NCBI RefSeq assembly: GCF_011075055.1
Contig: NC_058147.1
Coordinates: forward strand, 15,895,622 to 15,959,621
Direction of reading: 5' to 3'
DNA length: 64,000 nt
Origin: Mangifera indica
Lineage: Eukaryota > Streptophyta > Magnoliopsida > Sapindales > Anacardiaceae
Every line of letters starts with the position of its first letter. Position 1 is the stretch's first letter. Of the stretch, positions 21,324-33,012 are shown in pieces. Below the pieces are notes generated by a model, which worked only from the letters and a program-made list of their open reading frames with translations, did no database searches and was not told the DNA's origin. A program made the translations under genes and the position numbers.

Positions 21324-21914
21324 GAGTTGAATCAAGTTCCGTAGCTATCCTTCCTTGTGTTTGCGAATTGGGGTTTCTTTTCTTGAATAGCTATGCATCT
21401 TAAGAATCTTTGTGTGTGTTCTTGATGTCATTTTCTTTGTGAGTTTTAGTCTAACGTTTTGGTGTCCTTGTTTCCTTGAAATTCTTGAATTCTTGTTGAA
21501 CCCTATTATAGTTTAATTCTAGGTTGTGTGGGTGTCTAATTTTGTCTTTTTGATTGATCCAAAAAAAAATTGTTAAGGCCAAAAGTAATTTAAATTAGGG
21601 GTGGAGTGATCTTTTTGATCTAGATTCAAACAAACCTTTGGAGGGTGAATTTTGGTTAGCTTTGTGTGGGTTTTCTTGGATTCTTGGGGGAAGATCTTAT
21701 TGTTGCCAAAATTGAAGGGGTAGTTTCTTGGTTGAAATTATTGTTGAACTTGTCAAAACCTTGAGAGATTCTTGTTTAAAAAAAAAAACAAACCTTAGGA
21801 TTTGGGAATTCCAAAATTGGGGAGAAAATTATTAGATTAGGATTGCCTTGTTTCTATTAATCTTTGGGGAAAGCCTTGTAATTGCCTACGCTGGGAGATT
21901 GAGTTTTTGAATTG

Positions 21915-22914
21915 TGGTGCATATCCATCAAGGCAATGCAACAATTCACAAACTAAAATCTGGAAATTAATGTTCATATGGCACAACAGCACTTTGTCTT
22001 CCAATTTAACCAATCAAATGACCTCCAAAACATACAAAGTATAGATCATTGGAAAGGGTATTCAAAGAGCTTTCTAATGGTATATTATAGCAATCACAAC
22101 GCAACCAACAAGGCATTCAAAACTTGTTTCAAAGTTTGATGGCAAAATCTGAAAATGGCAAAATCACACACTGTGAACAGTATCCGGGCATACAACACAC
22201 ATTCACACTTTGGATTTCAAGGGTAACAAGAAAGTTAACCAAGGCATAAAGGAAATTTCCACCAACCTTGGGGTCTTCCACCACCAATTCTTCCTCTAAG
22301 ATGAATTGGATAAAGGAAAAAGCAACTAAAGAAAAGCTACAAAGCTACAAAGCTTTACTTGAATATTTCATTATCAAAGAAGTCTAACGTTTTACAAGTG
22401 AAAATCTACTTCATATACAAGAGCAAGTGGCTGCAAAAATTGGGCATTAATTTGACACCGAAGCTTTGCCCTTCATTTAAGCTCAACCATTCATTTAAAC
22501 TAAGGCCATACCACATTAATGAAGAAACTAACAAAAGGGAACAACTTTTCCTTAAAAGGTGGAACTATGTCCACCAACTAAAGTTACTTGCTTCCTTTTA
22601 GTTGCTATTCAACTAAATGGGCTTCATGGCATCTTGGGCTCCAATTTAAGTGAGGGATGGCTGCCTCATCTACTTGGGCTTCTAAGTGGGCTTGTAGTTG
22701 GCTTCTTGGACTCATTTAAGCTTCCATCTCATTAAGGCCTTGGATGCAAGTAATGAAAGTACACCCAAAAGTAAAGTTGGGCCAAATTGAAGAGTCCAAA
22801 GGTTCTTTGGACTTGCATGGAGCTTTTCCCTCATTCTCAATGGTGGCTGGAGCCAAATGAAGATTTGATAGAGACTTGGAAGCTAAAGTTGGAGAAGTGG
22901 CCGAGAATACATCA
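21915..22914 (-). repeat. 3' LTR of B2 (1000 bp)
   Basis: On the minus strand it starts TGATGTATTCTCGG and ends GATATGCACCA. The outer flank is AATTG (21910-21914), matching 33008-33012. The ORF of B2 continues about 66 codons into it, ending at 22716. Confidence 0.95.
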
Positions 22915-24369
22915 TCCCCCTCGGGTTGGGAAAGACTTGCCCTCAAGTCCTCAAGGTGACCATCCTCCATGTATGATGAAAGATCTCCAACGTTGAAGGT
23001 GGTCGAGACTCCTCCCATTTCATCTGGAAGATTCACCTTGTATGCATTGTCATTCACCCTCTCAAGCACTTCAAATGGTCCATCAGCCCTTAAAGCTAGC
23101 TTACTTCTCCTTTTGCTTGGAAATCTCTCTTTTCTCAAATGCACCCAAACTAAGTCACCCGGTTTGAAAATGGATGGCTTCCTATGCTCGTTGATCTTCC
23201 TCTTGTGAGCTTCATTGGCCTTCATGATTTGAGATTTGATGGTTTCATGGGCTTCTTTCTTCTTATGTTTGAGCACCCCTTCAAGTATAAGTAATGCAAA
23301 GACAGGTTGCAAACTCAAAAGAGCCTTTTCTACTTGCTGCCCATTCATATACATACTCTCCCTTCTAACTCCTTTCCCTTTGATAGCCTTATTAGCTTCT
23401 TGGGGGCTAAGAGGTAGCAAAGTAATGGTCTTCCCCTTGAATTTGAAGGAATAAGTGTTCTTTTTACCATAATGAGTTACTTCTCTATCAAATTGCCAAG
23501 GTCTCCCTAGTAACAAATGGCATGCATCCATGTGAACTACATCACACATAATTTCATCTTGGTAATGCTTGCCAATGGAGAAGGAAACAAGTACTTGTTT
23601 GGCTACTTGGAGGCTGGTCCCATTGCTCAACCATTGGAGCTTATATGGTTGAGGATGAGGTATGGTAGACAATCCAAGTTTCTCCACTAATGTAGATGAA
23701 GCCACATTTGCACAACTTCCACTATCTATAATCAAAGAACACACCTTGCCTCCAATGGTGCATCTTGATTGGAAAATTTGGAGCCTTTGTTCCTCATGTG
23801 GAAAGGACTTGGAATGCAATGCTCTTCTAATCACTAACATCTCTCCTTCATCAGCCCTTTGCATGACCTCCTCTTCTTCTTCTTCGGTAGCTCCATCTTC
23901 ATGGCCATAATCTACATTTTTTTCATCTTCTTGAAGAGATTCTTCAAATGCTTGAATCTCCATCAATGACAAAGTTCTTCGATTTGGGCATTTGGCTTGG
24001 AAGTGTCCATAGCCTTGGCATTTGAAGCACTTTTTATTAGAGAGATCAAGTTTTCCCATAATTGGTTTGTTCTTGCTAGGTTCTACCACCTTTTCTTTCC
24101 CTCTCTCCTTGGAAGTGATTTTGGCAGCCTTATAGTTGGATGGGGAACCCTTTTGAAAGGTGGTTCCCTTGTTGAAAGGAGGACTTTTGGAGAATGAAGT
24201 CCCCTTGGTGAATGGCTTGGCAACCGTAGACTTCATGGCCTTCTTTTGCTTCTCCACCTTAATAGCCAACTTACAAACATCTTCAAAAGTGCAATATGGT
24301 TGCAATTCTACCATATGAGCAATGTCTTGGTTTAAGCCACCAATGAATCTTGCAATGGTTTGCTCTTTC
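22716..24369 (-). pseudogene. B2 gag C-terminus-protease fused in frame to integrase tail
   Basis: An uninterrupted frame runs to the stop at 22716. In order: end of gag (AHMVELQPYCTFEDVCKLAI), a basic linker, an intact CCHC knuckle CFKCQGYGHFQAKC, an acidic linker, the protease (LIIDSGSCANVASS; HLLLGRPWQFDRE), then LEGVLKHKKKEAH joined to ETIKSQIMKANEAHKRKI, the integrase C-terminal region with GPFEVLERVNDNAYKVNL, and an LTR-encoded tail. In B1 the two halves of the join are 2307 bp (769 codons) apart, each with the word CCAT, so the deletion is in frame with 4-bp microhomology. The frame continues across the B1 insertion with the gag half at 31038-31720. Confidence 0.9.
22915..22923 (-). 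other. Polypurine tract of B2
   Basis: The minus strand reads CGAGGGGGA directly before the 3' LTR start, the expected place for plus-strand DNA priming. Confidence 0.8.
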
Positions 24370-25344
24370 TGATGTATTTTCGGTTACCTCTCTAACCCTA
24401 GCTTCCAAGTCTCTATCAAATCTCCATTTGGCTCAAGCCACCATTGAGAATGAAGAATTAGCTCCATGCAAGCCCAAAGATTCATTGCTTTTTCCACCTT
24501 GGCCCAACTTTACTTTTGGGTGCAATCTCATTACTTGCATCCAAGGCCTTAATGAAATGGAAACTTAAATGAGTCCAAGAAGCCAACTACAAGCCCACTT
24601 GAAGCCCAAGTAGATGAGGCAGCCCTCTATCACTTAAATGGAGCCCAAGATGCCATGAAGCCCATTTAGTTGGATTGCAACTAAAAGGGAAGCAAGTAAC
24701 TTTAGTTGGTGGACATAGTTCCACCTTTTAGGGAAAAGTTGTTCCCTTTTGTTATTTTCTTCAATTAATATGGTATGGCCTTAGTATTGAATGAATGGTT
24801 AAGCTTAAATGAAAGGAAAAGCTTCCATGTCAAATTAATGCCCAATTTTTGCCACCACTTGCTCTTGTATATGAAAGTGGATTTTCACTTGTAAAGGCTA
24901 GACTTCTTTGATAATGAAATATTCAAGTAAAGCTTTGTAGCTTTTCTTTAGTTGTTTTTTCCTTTATCCAATTCATCTTGGAGGAAGAATTGGTTGGTGG
25001 AAATTTCCTTTATGCCTTGGTTAACTTTCTTGTTACCCTTGAAATCCAAAGTGTGAATGTGTGTTGTATGCCCGGATATTGTTCACAGTGTGTGTTTTTG
25101 CCATTTTTAGATTTTGTCATCAAACTTTGAAACAAGTTTTGAATGCCTTATTGGTTGAGTTGTGATTGCTATAATATACCATTAGAAAGCTCTTTGAATA
25201 TCCTTTCCAATGATCTATACTTTGTATGTTTTGGAGGTCATTTGATTGGTTAAATTGGAAGACAAAGTGTTGTTGTGCCATATGAACATTAATTTCTAGA
25301 TTTGAGTTTGTGAATTGTTGCATTGCCTTGATGGATATACACCA
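24370..25344 (+). repeat. 5' LTR of B1 (975 bp)
   Basis: It starts TGATGTATTTTCGG and ends GGATATACACCA, with the target-site copy CTTTC just before. The LTR-encoded coding tail is readable at its start, to a stop at 24566-24568. Confidence 0.97.
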
Positions 25345-25346
25345 TT

Positions 25347-25359
25347 TGGTATCAGAGCC
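25347..25359 (+). other. Primer-binding site of B1
   Basis: TGGTATCAGAGCC, an exact match to the complement of the plant initiator-Met tRNA 3' end, two bases (TT) after the LTR. Confidence 0.95.
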
Positions 25360-25549
25360 TAGGTTGTTTCTGTGAGTTGTTGACTAATTTCTACCTCCCA
25401 GAGCAACTGTTCACTATAAAGTTACTGTTCATAAAACCTTAATTTGCATTTAAATAGAAAACTTCCATAACCTAAACACTTACCAGTACTCACCCCCAAC
25501 CCTTACACACTTATAACCATTAACCTTTATCTACTAGCCACTACCACAA

Positions 25550-28500
25550 ATGTCCCATAAAAGAACTTCATCTTCATCCTCCTCACCTCCTCATCCTTGG
25601 GAATTTGCCCACATGATATTAAAAGAAGAGGCCAAAGGAGAACTTAAGGCCATTAAGGACCAAATGAATCAAATGATGCAAATGATGAGAGACTTGACTC
25701 TCACTCAAAGTCGGGCACCCTTATCACAGCCCCAAACTTCAACACAAAGCCAAATACCCCTTCCTCCACCTCACCCAACCCAACTACATCAATCAAGAAG
25801 ACATATTAGACCTTCCCCTCCTCCTCCTAGACATCATAGGGAGGAATTGATGCTTCATGAGTATTCAAGTGAGGAAGAACAAGAGAGGCCACCTAGGAGA
25901 GAAAAGGATGATGATAGGGGTTTAAGGATTGAAATTTTGGAATTCGAAGGGAGCATGAGTCCGGATGATTTTGTTGATTGGTTACATGTTATAGAGAGAG
26001 TTTTTGAATATAAGAGCTATTCGGATGAGAAGAAATGTAAACTTGCCATCTTGAAATTCAAGGATTATGCATCCTTGTGGTGGGAAAATCTTAAGAAGCA
26101 AAGGGAAAGGGATGGTAAAGAGAGAGTGAGATCTTGGGAGAAACTAAAGAAGCTTATGAAGAGAAGATTCCTTCCGGACAACCATAAACAAGATCTTTAC
26201 CTCAAGCTACACACCCTTAAGCAAGGAAGTGATGGAGTAGAGCATTACATAAGGGAGTTTGAGAAGCTATTAATGAGAAGTGAGCTGCCAGAGGTGAAAG
26301 AGCAAACCATTGCAAGATTCATTGGTGTTTTAAACCAAGACATTGCTCATATGGTAGAATTGCAACCATATTGCACCTTTGAAGATGTTTGTAAGTTGGC
26401 TATTAAGGTGGAGAAGCAAAAGAAGGCCATGAAGTCTACGGTTGCCAAGCCATTTACCAAAGGGACTTCATTATACAAAAGTCCTCCTTTCAACAAGGGA
26501 ACCACCTTTCAAAAGGGTTCCCCATCCAACTATAAGGCTGTCGAAATCACTTCCAAGGAGAAAGGGAAAGAAAAGGTGGTAGAACCTAGCAAGAACAAAC
26601 CAATTATGGGAAGACTTGATCTCTCCAATAAAAAGTGCTTCAAATGCCAAGGCTATGGACACTTCCAAGCCGAATGCCCAAATAGAAGAACTTTGTCATT
26701 GATGGAGATTCAAGCTATTGAAGAATCTCTTCAAGAAGATGAAGAAAATGTAGATTATGGCCATGAAGATGGAGCTACCGAAGAAGAAGAAGATGAGGTC
26801 ATGCAAAGGGCTGATGAAGGAGAGATGTTAGTGATTAGAAGAGCATTGCATTCCAAGTCTTTTCCACATGAGGAACAAAGGCTCCAAATTTTCCAATCAA
26901 GATGCACCATTGGAGGCAAGGTGTGTTCTTTGATTATAGATAGTGGAAGTTGTGCTAATGTGGCTTCATCTACATTAGTGGAGAAACTTGGATTGTCTAC
27001 CATACCTCATCCTCAACCATATAAGCTCTAATGGTTGAGCAATGGGACCAGCCTCCAAGTAGCCAAACAAGTACTTGTTTCCTTCTCCATTGGCAAGTAT
27101 TACCAAGATGAGATTGTGTGTGATGTAGTTCCCATGGATGCATGTCATTTGTTGTTAGGGAGACCTTGGCAATTTGATAGAGAAGTAACTCATAATGGTA
27201 AAAAAAACACTTATTCCTTCAAATTCAAGGGGAAGACCATTACTTTGCTACCTCTTAGTCCCCAAGAAACTGACAAGGCTATCAAAGGGAAAGAAGCTAA
27301 AAGGAAGAGTATGTATATGAATGGGCAGCAAGTAGAAAGGGCTCTTTTGAGTTTACAACCTGTCTTTGCATTACTTATACTTGAAGGGGAGCTCAAACAT
27401 GAGAAGAAAGAAGCCCATACCTTAGTTCAATCTCTCTTGGCTGAATTTGAAGATGTGTTCCCACTAGAGCTTCCATCCGGCCTCCCTCCTATAAGAGGCA
27501 TTGAGCATCAAATTGACTTGGTTCCGGATGCACCATTGCCTAATAAGCCAGCCTATAGATGCAATCCCATAGAGACTAAAGAGTTGCAAAGGCAAGTGGA
27601 AGAATTGATTGAAAAAGGCTTTGTAAAGCCTAACATGAGTCCATGTTCTGTTCCAGCCCTACTTGTTCCTAAGAAAGATGGCTCATATAAGATGTGTGTG
27701 GATAGTAGAGCCATTAACAATATAACCATCAAGTATAGGTATCCCATCCCTAGACTTGATGACATGCTTGATGAGTTACATGGTGCTTGTGTCTTCTCCA
27801 AAATTGATTTAAGGAGTGGCTACCATCAAATAAGGATGAAAGAAGGAGATGAATGGAAGACAGCCTTCAAGACTAAGGGAGGCTTATATGAATGGTTGGT
27901 TATGCCCTTTGGCCTTTCAAATGCTCCAAGCACTTTCATGAGGCTTATGAATGAGGTACTCAAACCTTACATTGGTGCATTTGTTGTTGTTTATTTTGAT
28001 GACATAGTAGTATATAGCAAAACTTTTGATGATCATGTCTTGCATTTGAGAAGTGTTTTTGATGTGTTGAGGAAAAATAAGTTATATGCAAAAGAAGAGA
28101 AGTGTGAATTCTTTGTAGACCAAGTTGTGTTCCTTGGATATGTAGTTTCTAAGGATGGCATTCAAGTAGATCAATCCAAGGTAGATGCCATTAAAACTTG
28201 GCCCCAACCAAAGACTCTCACTGAAGTTAGGAGCTTCCACGACCTTGCTTCTTTTTATAGGCGTTTTGTGCCTAATTTTAGCACTCTCATGGCTCCCATC
28301 ACTGAATGTATGAAGAAAAATGGGTTTGAATGGTCCACGGCAGCCTCCAAAGCATTTGAAGAGGTTAAAAGGAAGTTATGTGAAGCCCCCATACTTGCTC
28401 TACCTGATTTTGATAAGGTATTTGAAGTGGAATGTGATGCAAGTGGAGTTGGCATTGGGGCAGTCCTAACTCAAGCTAAAAGGCCCATTGCTTACTTTAG

Positions 28501-30256
28501 TGAGAAGCTCAATGAGTCCAAGAGAAGATACTCCACCTATGACAAAGAATTCTATGCAATTGTTAGAGCCCTTGATCATTGGAGTCATTACCTAAGGCCT
28601 AAACAATTTGTACTTCATTCCGATCACCAAGCCTTGAAGTTTCTTAGTAGCCAACATAAGATAAGTTCAAGGCATGCTAAATGGGTGGAATTCCTTCAGT
28701 CTTTCTCCTTTTTTTCAGCATATAAACAAGGTTCTTCCAATGTAGTTGCCGATGCTCTTTCAAGAAGGCATTACTTGTTATCCATCCTTAATGCAAGAGT
28801 TCTAGGTTTCCAGCTTATGAGACAATATTACAATGAAGATGATAAGCTTTGGGAGATCATGAAGAAGTGTTCTAGAGGGGCATATGAAGACTATTCTGTC
28901 CATGATGGTTTTCTTTTCAAAGGAGCTAAATTATGCATCCCTAAGAGCTCTTTTAGGGAACTTCTCATTAGGGAGACACATGGTGGTGGATTAGCAGGTC
29001 ATTTTGGCATAAATAAGACCTTAGACATGCTTAAAGAGCATTTCTATTGGCCTAAGATAGTGAGTGACGTCCAAGCCATTATTGCAAGGTATGGCACATG
29101 TCAAAGGTCCAAGTCTCATTTCAAACCTGGTCCTTACATGCCTTTACCTATTCCGGAGTAGCCATGGGAAGATCTTAGCATGGATTTTATTGTGGCTCTT
29201 CCAAGAACTCAAAGGGGAAAAAATGCTATAATGGTGGTAGTAGATAGATTCTCTAAAATGGCCCACTTCATCCCTTGTTCCAAGACTGAAGATGCTAGCA
29301 AGGTGGCTGAATTGTTCTTCAAGGAAGTGGTAAAGCTACATGAAATTCCAAGAACCATAGTTTCAGATCGAGACACCAAGTTTTTGAGCCACTTTTGGAG
29401 GACATTATGGAGCAAAATGGGAACCAAGCTCATGTTTAGCATCTCTCATCACCCTCAAACCGATGGTCAAACTGAAGTAACTAATAAGACTTTGGAAACA
29501 ATCTTGAGGACTTTGGTTAACAAGCACTTAAGGGATTGGGACTTGAAGATTGCTCAAGCTGAATTTTCCTACAATAGGAGTCCAAGCGCAACAACCGATC
29601 ACTCTCCGTTTGAGGTAGTCTATGGCCTTAATCCCTTAACTCCTTTGGATCTAACTTCCTTACCTCTTGATGTGCAAGTTCACAAGGATACCAAGGAGAA
29701 AGCTGCTGCCATGAAGAAGCTCCATGAAACCATCAAATGTCAAATCATGAAGGCTAATGAAGCTCACAAGAGGAAGATCAACAAGCATAGGAAGCCATTC
29801 ATTTTCAAACCAGGTGACTTGGTTTGGGTGCATTTGAGAAAAGAGGGATTTCCAAGCAAAAGGAGGAGTAAGCTAGCTCCAAGGGCTGATGGACCATTTG
29901 AAGTGCTTGAGAAGGCGAATGACAATGCATACAAGGTGAATCTTCTGGATGAAATGGGAGGAGTCTTGGCCACCTTCAATATTGGAGATTTTTCGCCATA
30001 TATGGAGGATAGCCACCTTGAGGACTTGAGGGCAAGTCCTTCCCAACCTGGGGGGGATGATGTATTTTCGGCTACCTCTCCAACCCTAGCTTCCAAGTCT
30101 CTATCAAATCTCCATTTGGCTCAAGCCACCATTGAGAATGAAGAATTAGCTCCATGCAAGCCCAAAGATTCATTGCTTTTTCCACCTTGGCCCAACTTTA
30201 CTTTTGGGTGCAATCTCATTACTTGCATCCAAGGCCTTAATGAAATGGAAACTTAA
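25550..30256 (+). pseudogene. B1 gag-pol polyprotein (single frame, two nonsense codons)
   Basis: One frame of 1569 codons. Gag: coiled-coil start KEEAKGELKAIKDQMNQMM, core with YASLWWENLKKQ, CCHC knuckle CFKCQGYGHFQAEC (about 26635-26680). Protease: LIIDSGSCANVASS (about 26930). [45 protein letters not shown] (about 27990). RNase H: VECDASGVGIGAVL, TYDKEFYAIVRAL, LHSDHQALKFL. Integrase: HGGGLAGHFGINKTLDM, then DFIVALPR, VSDRDTKFLSHFW and NKTLETILR for the D-D-E triad, and GPFEVLE at the C-terminus. Defects: TAA at 27029-27031 and TAG at 29159-29161, each a C-to-T change away from a Gln codon. The zinc-finger CxxC reads YGTC, the first cysteine lost by a G-to-A change. The last 66 codons lie in the 3' LTR. 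Confidence 0.93.
30050..30057 (+). other. Polypurine tract of B1
   Basis: GGGGGGGA immediately precedes the 3' LTR. Because the reading frame is open here, the tract is also translated (Gly-Gly-Asp). Confidence 0.88.
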
Positions 30257-31032
30257 ATGAGTCCAAGAAGCCAACTACAAGCCCACTTGAAGCCCAAGTA
30301 GATGAGGCAGCCCTCCATCACTTAAATGGAGCCCAAGATGCCATGAAGCTCATTTAGTTGGATTGCAACTAAAAGGGAAGCAAGTAACTTTAGTTGGTGG
30401 ACATAGTTCCACCTTTTAGGGAAACGTTGTTCCCTTTTGTTGTTTTCTTCAATTAATATGGTATGACCTTAGTATTGAATGAATGGTTAAGCTTAAATGA
30501 AGGGAAAAACTTCCATGTCAAATTAATGCCCAATTTTTGCCACCACTTGCTCTTGTATATGAAAGTGGATTTTCACTTGTAAAGGCTAGACTTCTTTGAT
30601 AATGAAATATTCAAGTAAAGCTTTGTAGCTTTTCTTTAGTTGCTTTTTCCTTTATCCAATTCATCTTAGAGGAAGAATTGGTTGGAGGAAATTTCCTTTG
30701 TGCCTTGGTTAACTTTCTTGTTACCCTTGAAATCCAAAGTGTGAATGTGTGTTGTATGCCCAGATACTGTTCACAGTGTGTGATTTTGCCATTTTCAGAT
30801 TTTTTCATCAAACTTTGAAACAAGTTTTGAATGTCCGATTGGTTGAGTTGTGATTGCTATAATATACCATTAGAAAGCTCTTTGAATACTCTTTCCAATG
30901 ATCTATACTTTGTATGTTTTGGAGGTTATTTGATTGGTTAAATTGGAAGACAAAGTGCTGCTGTGCCATATGAACATTAATTTCCAGATTTGAGTTTGTG
31001 AATTGTTGCATTGCCTTGATGGATATGTACCA
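30058..31032 (+). repeat. 3' LTR of B1 (975 bp), carries the end of gag-pol
   Basis: Starts TGATGTATTTTCGG, ends GATATGTACCA, followed by CTTTC (31033-31037). The gag-pol frame continues through its first 199 bases to the stop at 30254-30256, encoding an S/L-rich and Trp-containing tail (TSPTLASKSLSNLHLAQ, PPWPNFTFGC). Confidence 0.97.
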
Positions 31033-31037
31033 CTTTC

Positions 31038-31720
31038 ACTTCCGACAGCTCACTTCTCATTAATAGCTTCTCAAACTCCCTTATATAATGCTCTACTCCA
31101 TCACTTCCTTGCTTAAGGTTGTGTAGCTTGAGGTAAAGATCTTGTTTATGGTTGTCCAGAAGGAATCTTCTCTTCATAAGCTTCTTTAGTTTTTCCCAAG
31201 ATCTCACTCTCTCTTTACCATCCCATTCCCTTTGCTTCTTAAGATTTTCCCACCACAAGGATGCATAATCCTTGAATTTCAAGATGGCAAGTTTACATTT
31301 CTTCTCATCCGAATAGCCCTTATATTCAAAAACTCTCTCTATAGCATGTAACCAATCAACAAAATCATCCCGACTTATGCTCCCTTCTAATTCCAGAATT
31401 TCAATCCTTAAACCCCTATCATCATCCTTTTCTCTCCTAGGTGGCCTCTCTTGTTCTTCCTCACTTGAATAATCATGAAGCATCAATTCCTCCCTATGAT
31501 GTCTAGGAGGAGGAGGGGAAGGTCTAATATGTCTTCTTGGTTGATGTAGTTGGGTTGGGTGAGGTGGAGGAGGGGGTATTTGGCTTTGTGTTAAAGTTTG
31601 GGGCTGTGATAAGGGTGCCTGACTTTGAGTGAGGGTCAAGTCTCTCATCATTTGCATCATTTGATTCATTTGGTCCTTAATGGCCTTAAGTTCTCCTTTG
31701 ACCTCTTCTTTTAGTGCCAT
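31038..31720 (-). pseudogene. B2 gag N-terminal half, cut off by B1
   Basis: An open frame from ATG at 31720: KEEVKGELKAIKDQMNQMM (coiled-coil-like), a proline/glutamine-rich stretch, an acidic EEEQERPP stretch, then the gag core LELEGSISRDDFVDWLHAIE, YASLWWENLKKQ and FEKLLMRSELSEVK. B1 is inserted right after this. The presumed original start near 31774 (MSYKRTSSS) is out of frame because of an extra 8-bp CCTCCTCA unit, so translation would use 31720. The next codons are found at 24368 on the far side of B1 in the same frame. Confidence 0.85.
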
Positions 31721-32000
31721 GTGGGCAAATTCCCAAGGATGAGGAGGTGAGGAGGTGAGGAGGATGAGGATGAAGTTCTTTTATAGGACATTTGTGGTAA
31801 TGGCTAGTAGGTAAAGGTTAATGGTTATAAGTGTTTAAGGGTTGGGGTGAGTATTGGTAAGTGTTTTGGTTAAGGAAGGTTTGTATTTAAGGCAAATTAA
31901 GGTTCTGTGAACAGTAATTTTGTAGTGAACAATAAATTTCGGGAGGTGAACAGTAGCTCCGGAAGATAGAAATCAGTCAACAAATCACACAAACAACCTA

Positions 32001-32013
32001 GGCTTTGATACCA
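32001..32013 (-). other. Primer-binding site of B2
   Basis: The minus strand reads TGGTATCAAAGCC, one mismatch from the initiator-Met tRNA complement, two bases inside the 5' LTR. Confidence 0.88.
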
Positions 32014-32015
32014 AA

Positions 32016-33007
32016 TGGTGCATATCCATCAAGGCAATGCAACAATTCACAAACTCAAATTTGGAAATTAATGTTCATATGGCACAGCAACACTTTGTCT
32101 TCCAATTTAACCAATCAAATGACCTCCAAAACATACAAAGTATAGATCATTGGAAAGGGTATTCAAAGAGCTTTCTAATGGTATATTATAGCAATCACAA
32201 CTCAACCAACAAGGCATTCAAAACTTGTTTCAAAGTTTGATGGCAAAATCTGGAAATGGCAAAATCACACACTGTGAACAGTATCCGGGCATACAACACA
32301 CATTCACACTTTGGATTTCAAGGGTAACAAGAAAGTTAACCAAGACATAAAGGAAATTTCCACCAACCTTGGGGTCTTCCACCACCAATTCTTCCTCCAA
32401 GATGAATTGGATAAAGGAAAAAGCAACTAAAGAAAAGCTACAAAGCTTTACTTGAATATTTCATCATCAAAGAAGTCTAACTTTTTACAAGTGAAAATCT
32501 ACTTCATATACAGGAGCAAGTGGCTGCAAAAATTGGGCATTAATTTGACATGGAAGCTTTGCCCTTCATTAAAGCTCAACCATTCATTTAAACTAAGGCC
32601 ATACCACATTAATGAATAAACTAACAAAAGGGAACAACTTTTCCTTAAAAGGTGGAACTATGTCCACCAACTAAAGTTACTTGCTTCCTTTTAGTTGCAA
32701 TTCAACTAAATGGGCTTCATGGCATCTTGGGCTCCAATTTAAGTGAGGGATGGCTGCCTCATCTACTTGGGCTTCAAAGTGGGCTTGTAGTTGGCTTCTT
32801 GGACTCATTTAAGCTTCCATCTCATTAAGGCCTTGGATGCAAGTAATGAGAGTGCACCCAAAAGTAAAGTTGGGCCAAATTGGAGAGTCCAAAGGTTCTT
32901 TGGACTTGCATGGAGCTTTTCCCTCATTCTCAATGGTGGCTGTAGCCAAATGAAGATTTGATAGAGACTTGGAAGCTAAAGTTGGAGAAATGGCCAAGAA
33001 TACATCA
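32016..33007 (-). repeat. 5' LTR of B2 (992 bp)
   Basis: On the minus strand it starts TGATGTATTCTTGG and ends GATATGCACCA. The outer flank is AATTG (33008-33012). Closely similar to 21915-22914. Confidence 0.95.
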
Positions 33008-33012
33008 AATTG

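Larger units (their letters stand above)
24370..31032 (+). mobile_element. Nearly intact Ty3/gypsy element B1 (6663 bp)
   Basis: Two 975-bp LTRs, a perfect primer site, one gag-pol frame, a purine tract and a perfect 5-bp TSD (CTTTC, 24365-24369 and 31033-31037). By eye the LTRs differ at about 30 of 975 positions (about 3 percent), so insertion is relatively recent. The single frame runs 25550-30256 and is spoiled only by two nonsense codons and a lost zinc ligand in integrase. The polyprotein end lies inside the 3' LTR. Gag-pol in one frame with an LTR-embedded C-terminus is what I would expect of the CRM lineage of chromoviruses, but that placement is inference. Confidence 0.97.
21915..33007 (-). 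mobile_element. Ty3/gypsy element B2 (pol-deleted), split by B1
   Basis: On the minus strand: 5' LTR 33007-32016 (992 bp), primer site 32013-32001, gag start near 31774, gag-protease-tail ORF, purine tract, 3' LTR 22914-21915 (1000 bp). The 5-bp TSD AATTG is perfect. Excluding B1 and its duplicated CTTTC, B2 is about 4425 bp, versus 6663 bp for B1. The missing 2.3 kb is RT, RNase H and most of integrase, removed in frame. B1 splits its gag at the CTTTC duplication (24365-24369 and 31033-31037). Confidence 0.95.

Noticed and set aside
25120..25323. A conserved 67-codon ORF (MQQFTNSNLEINVHMAQQ...) in all family B LTRs, antisense to the elements (also 30808-31011, 32037-32240 and near 21957)
   Set aside because: Its conservation follows from LTR copies being recent duplicates; it is antisense, lacks any recognisable domain, and diverges in the related D and F LTRs.
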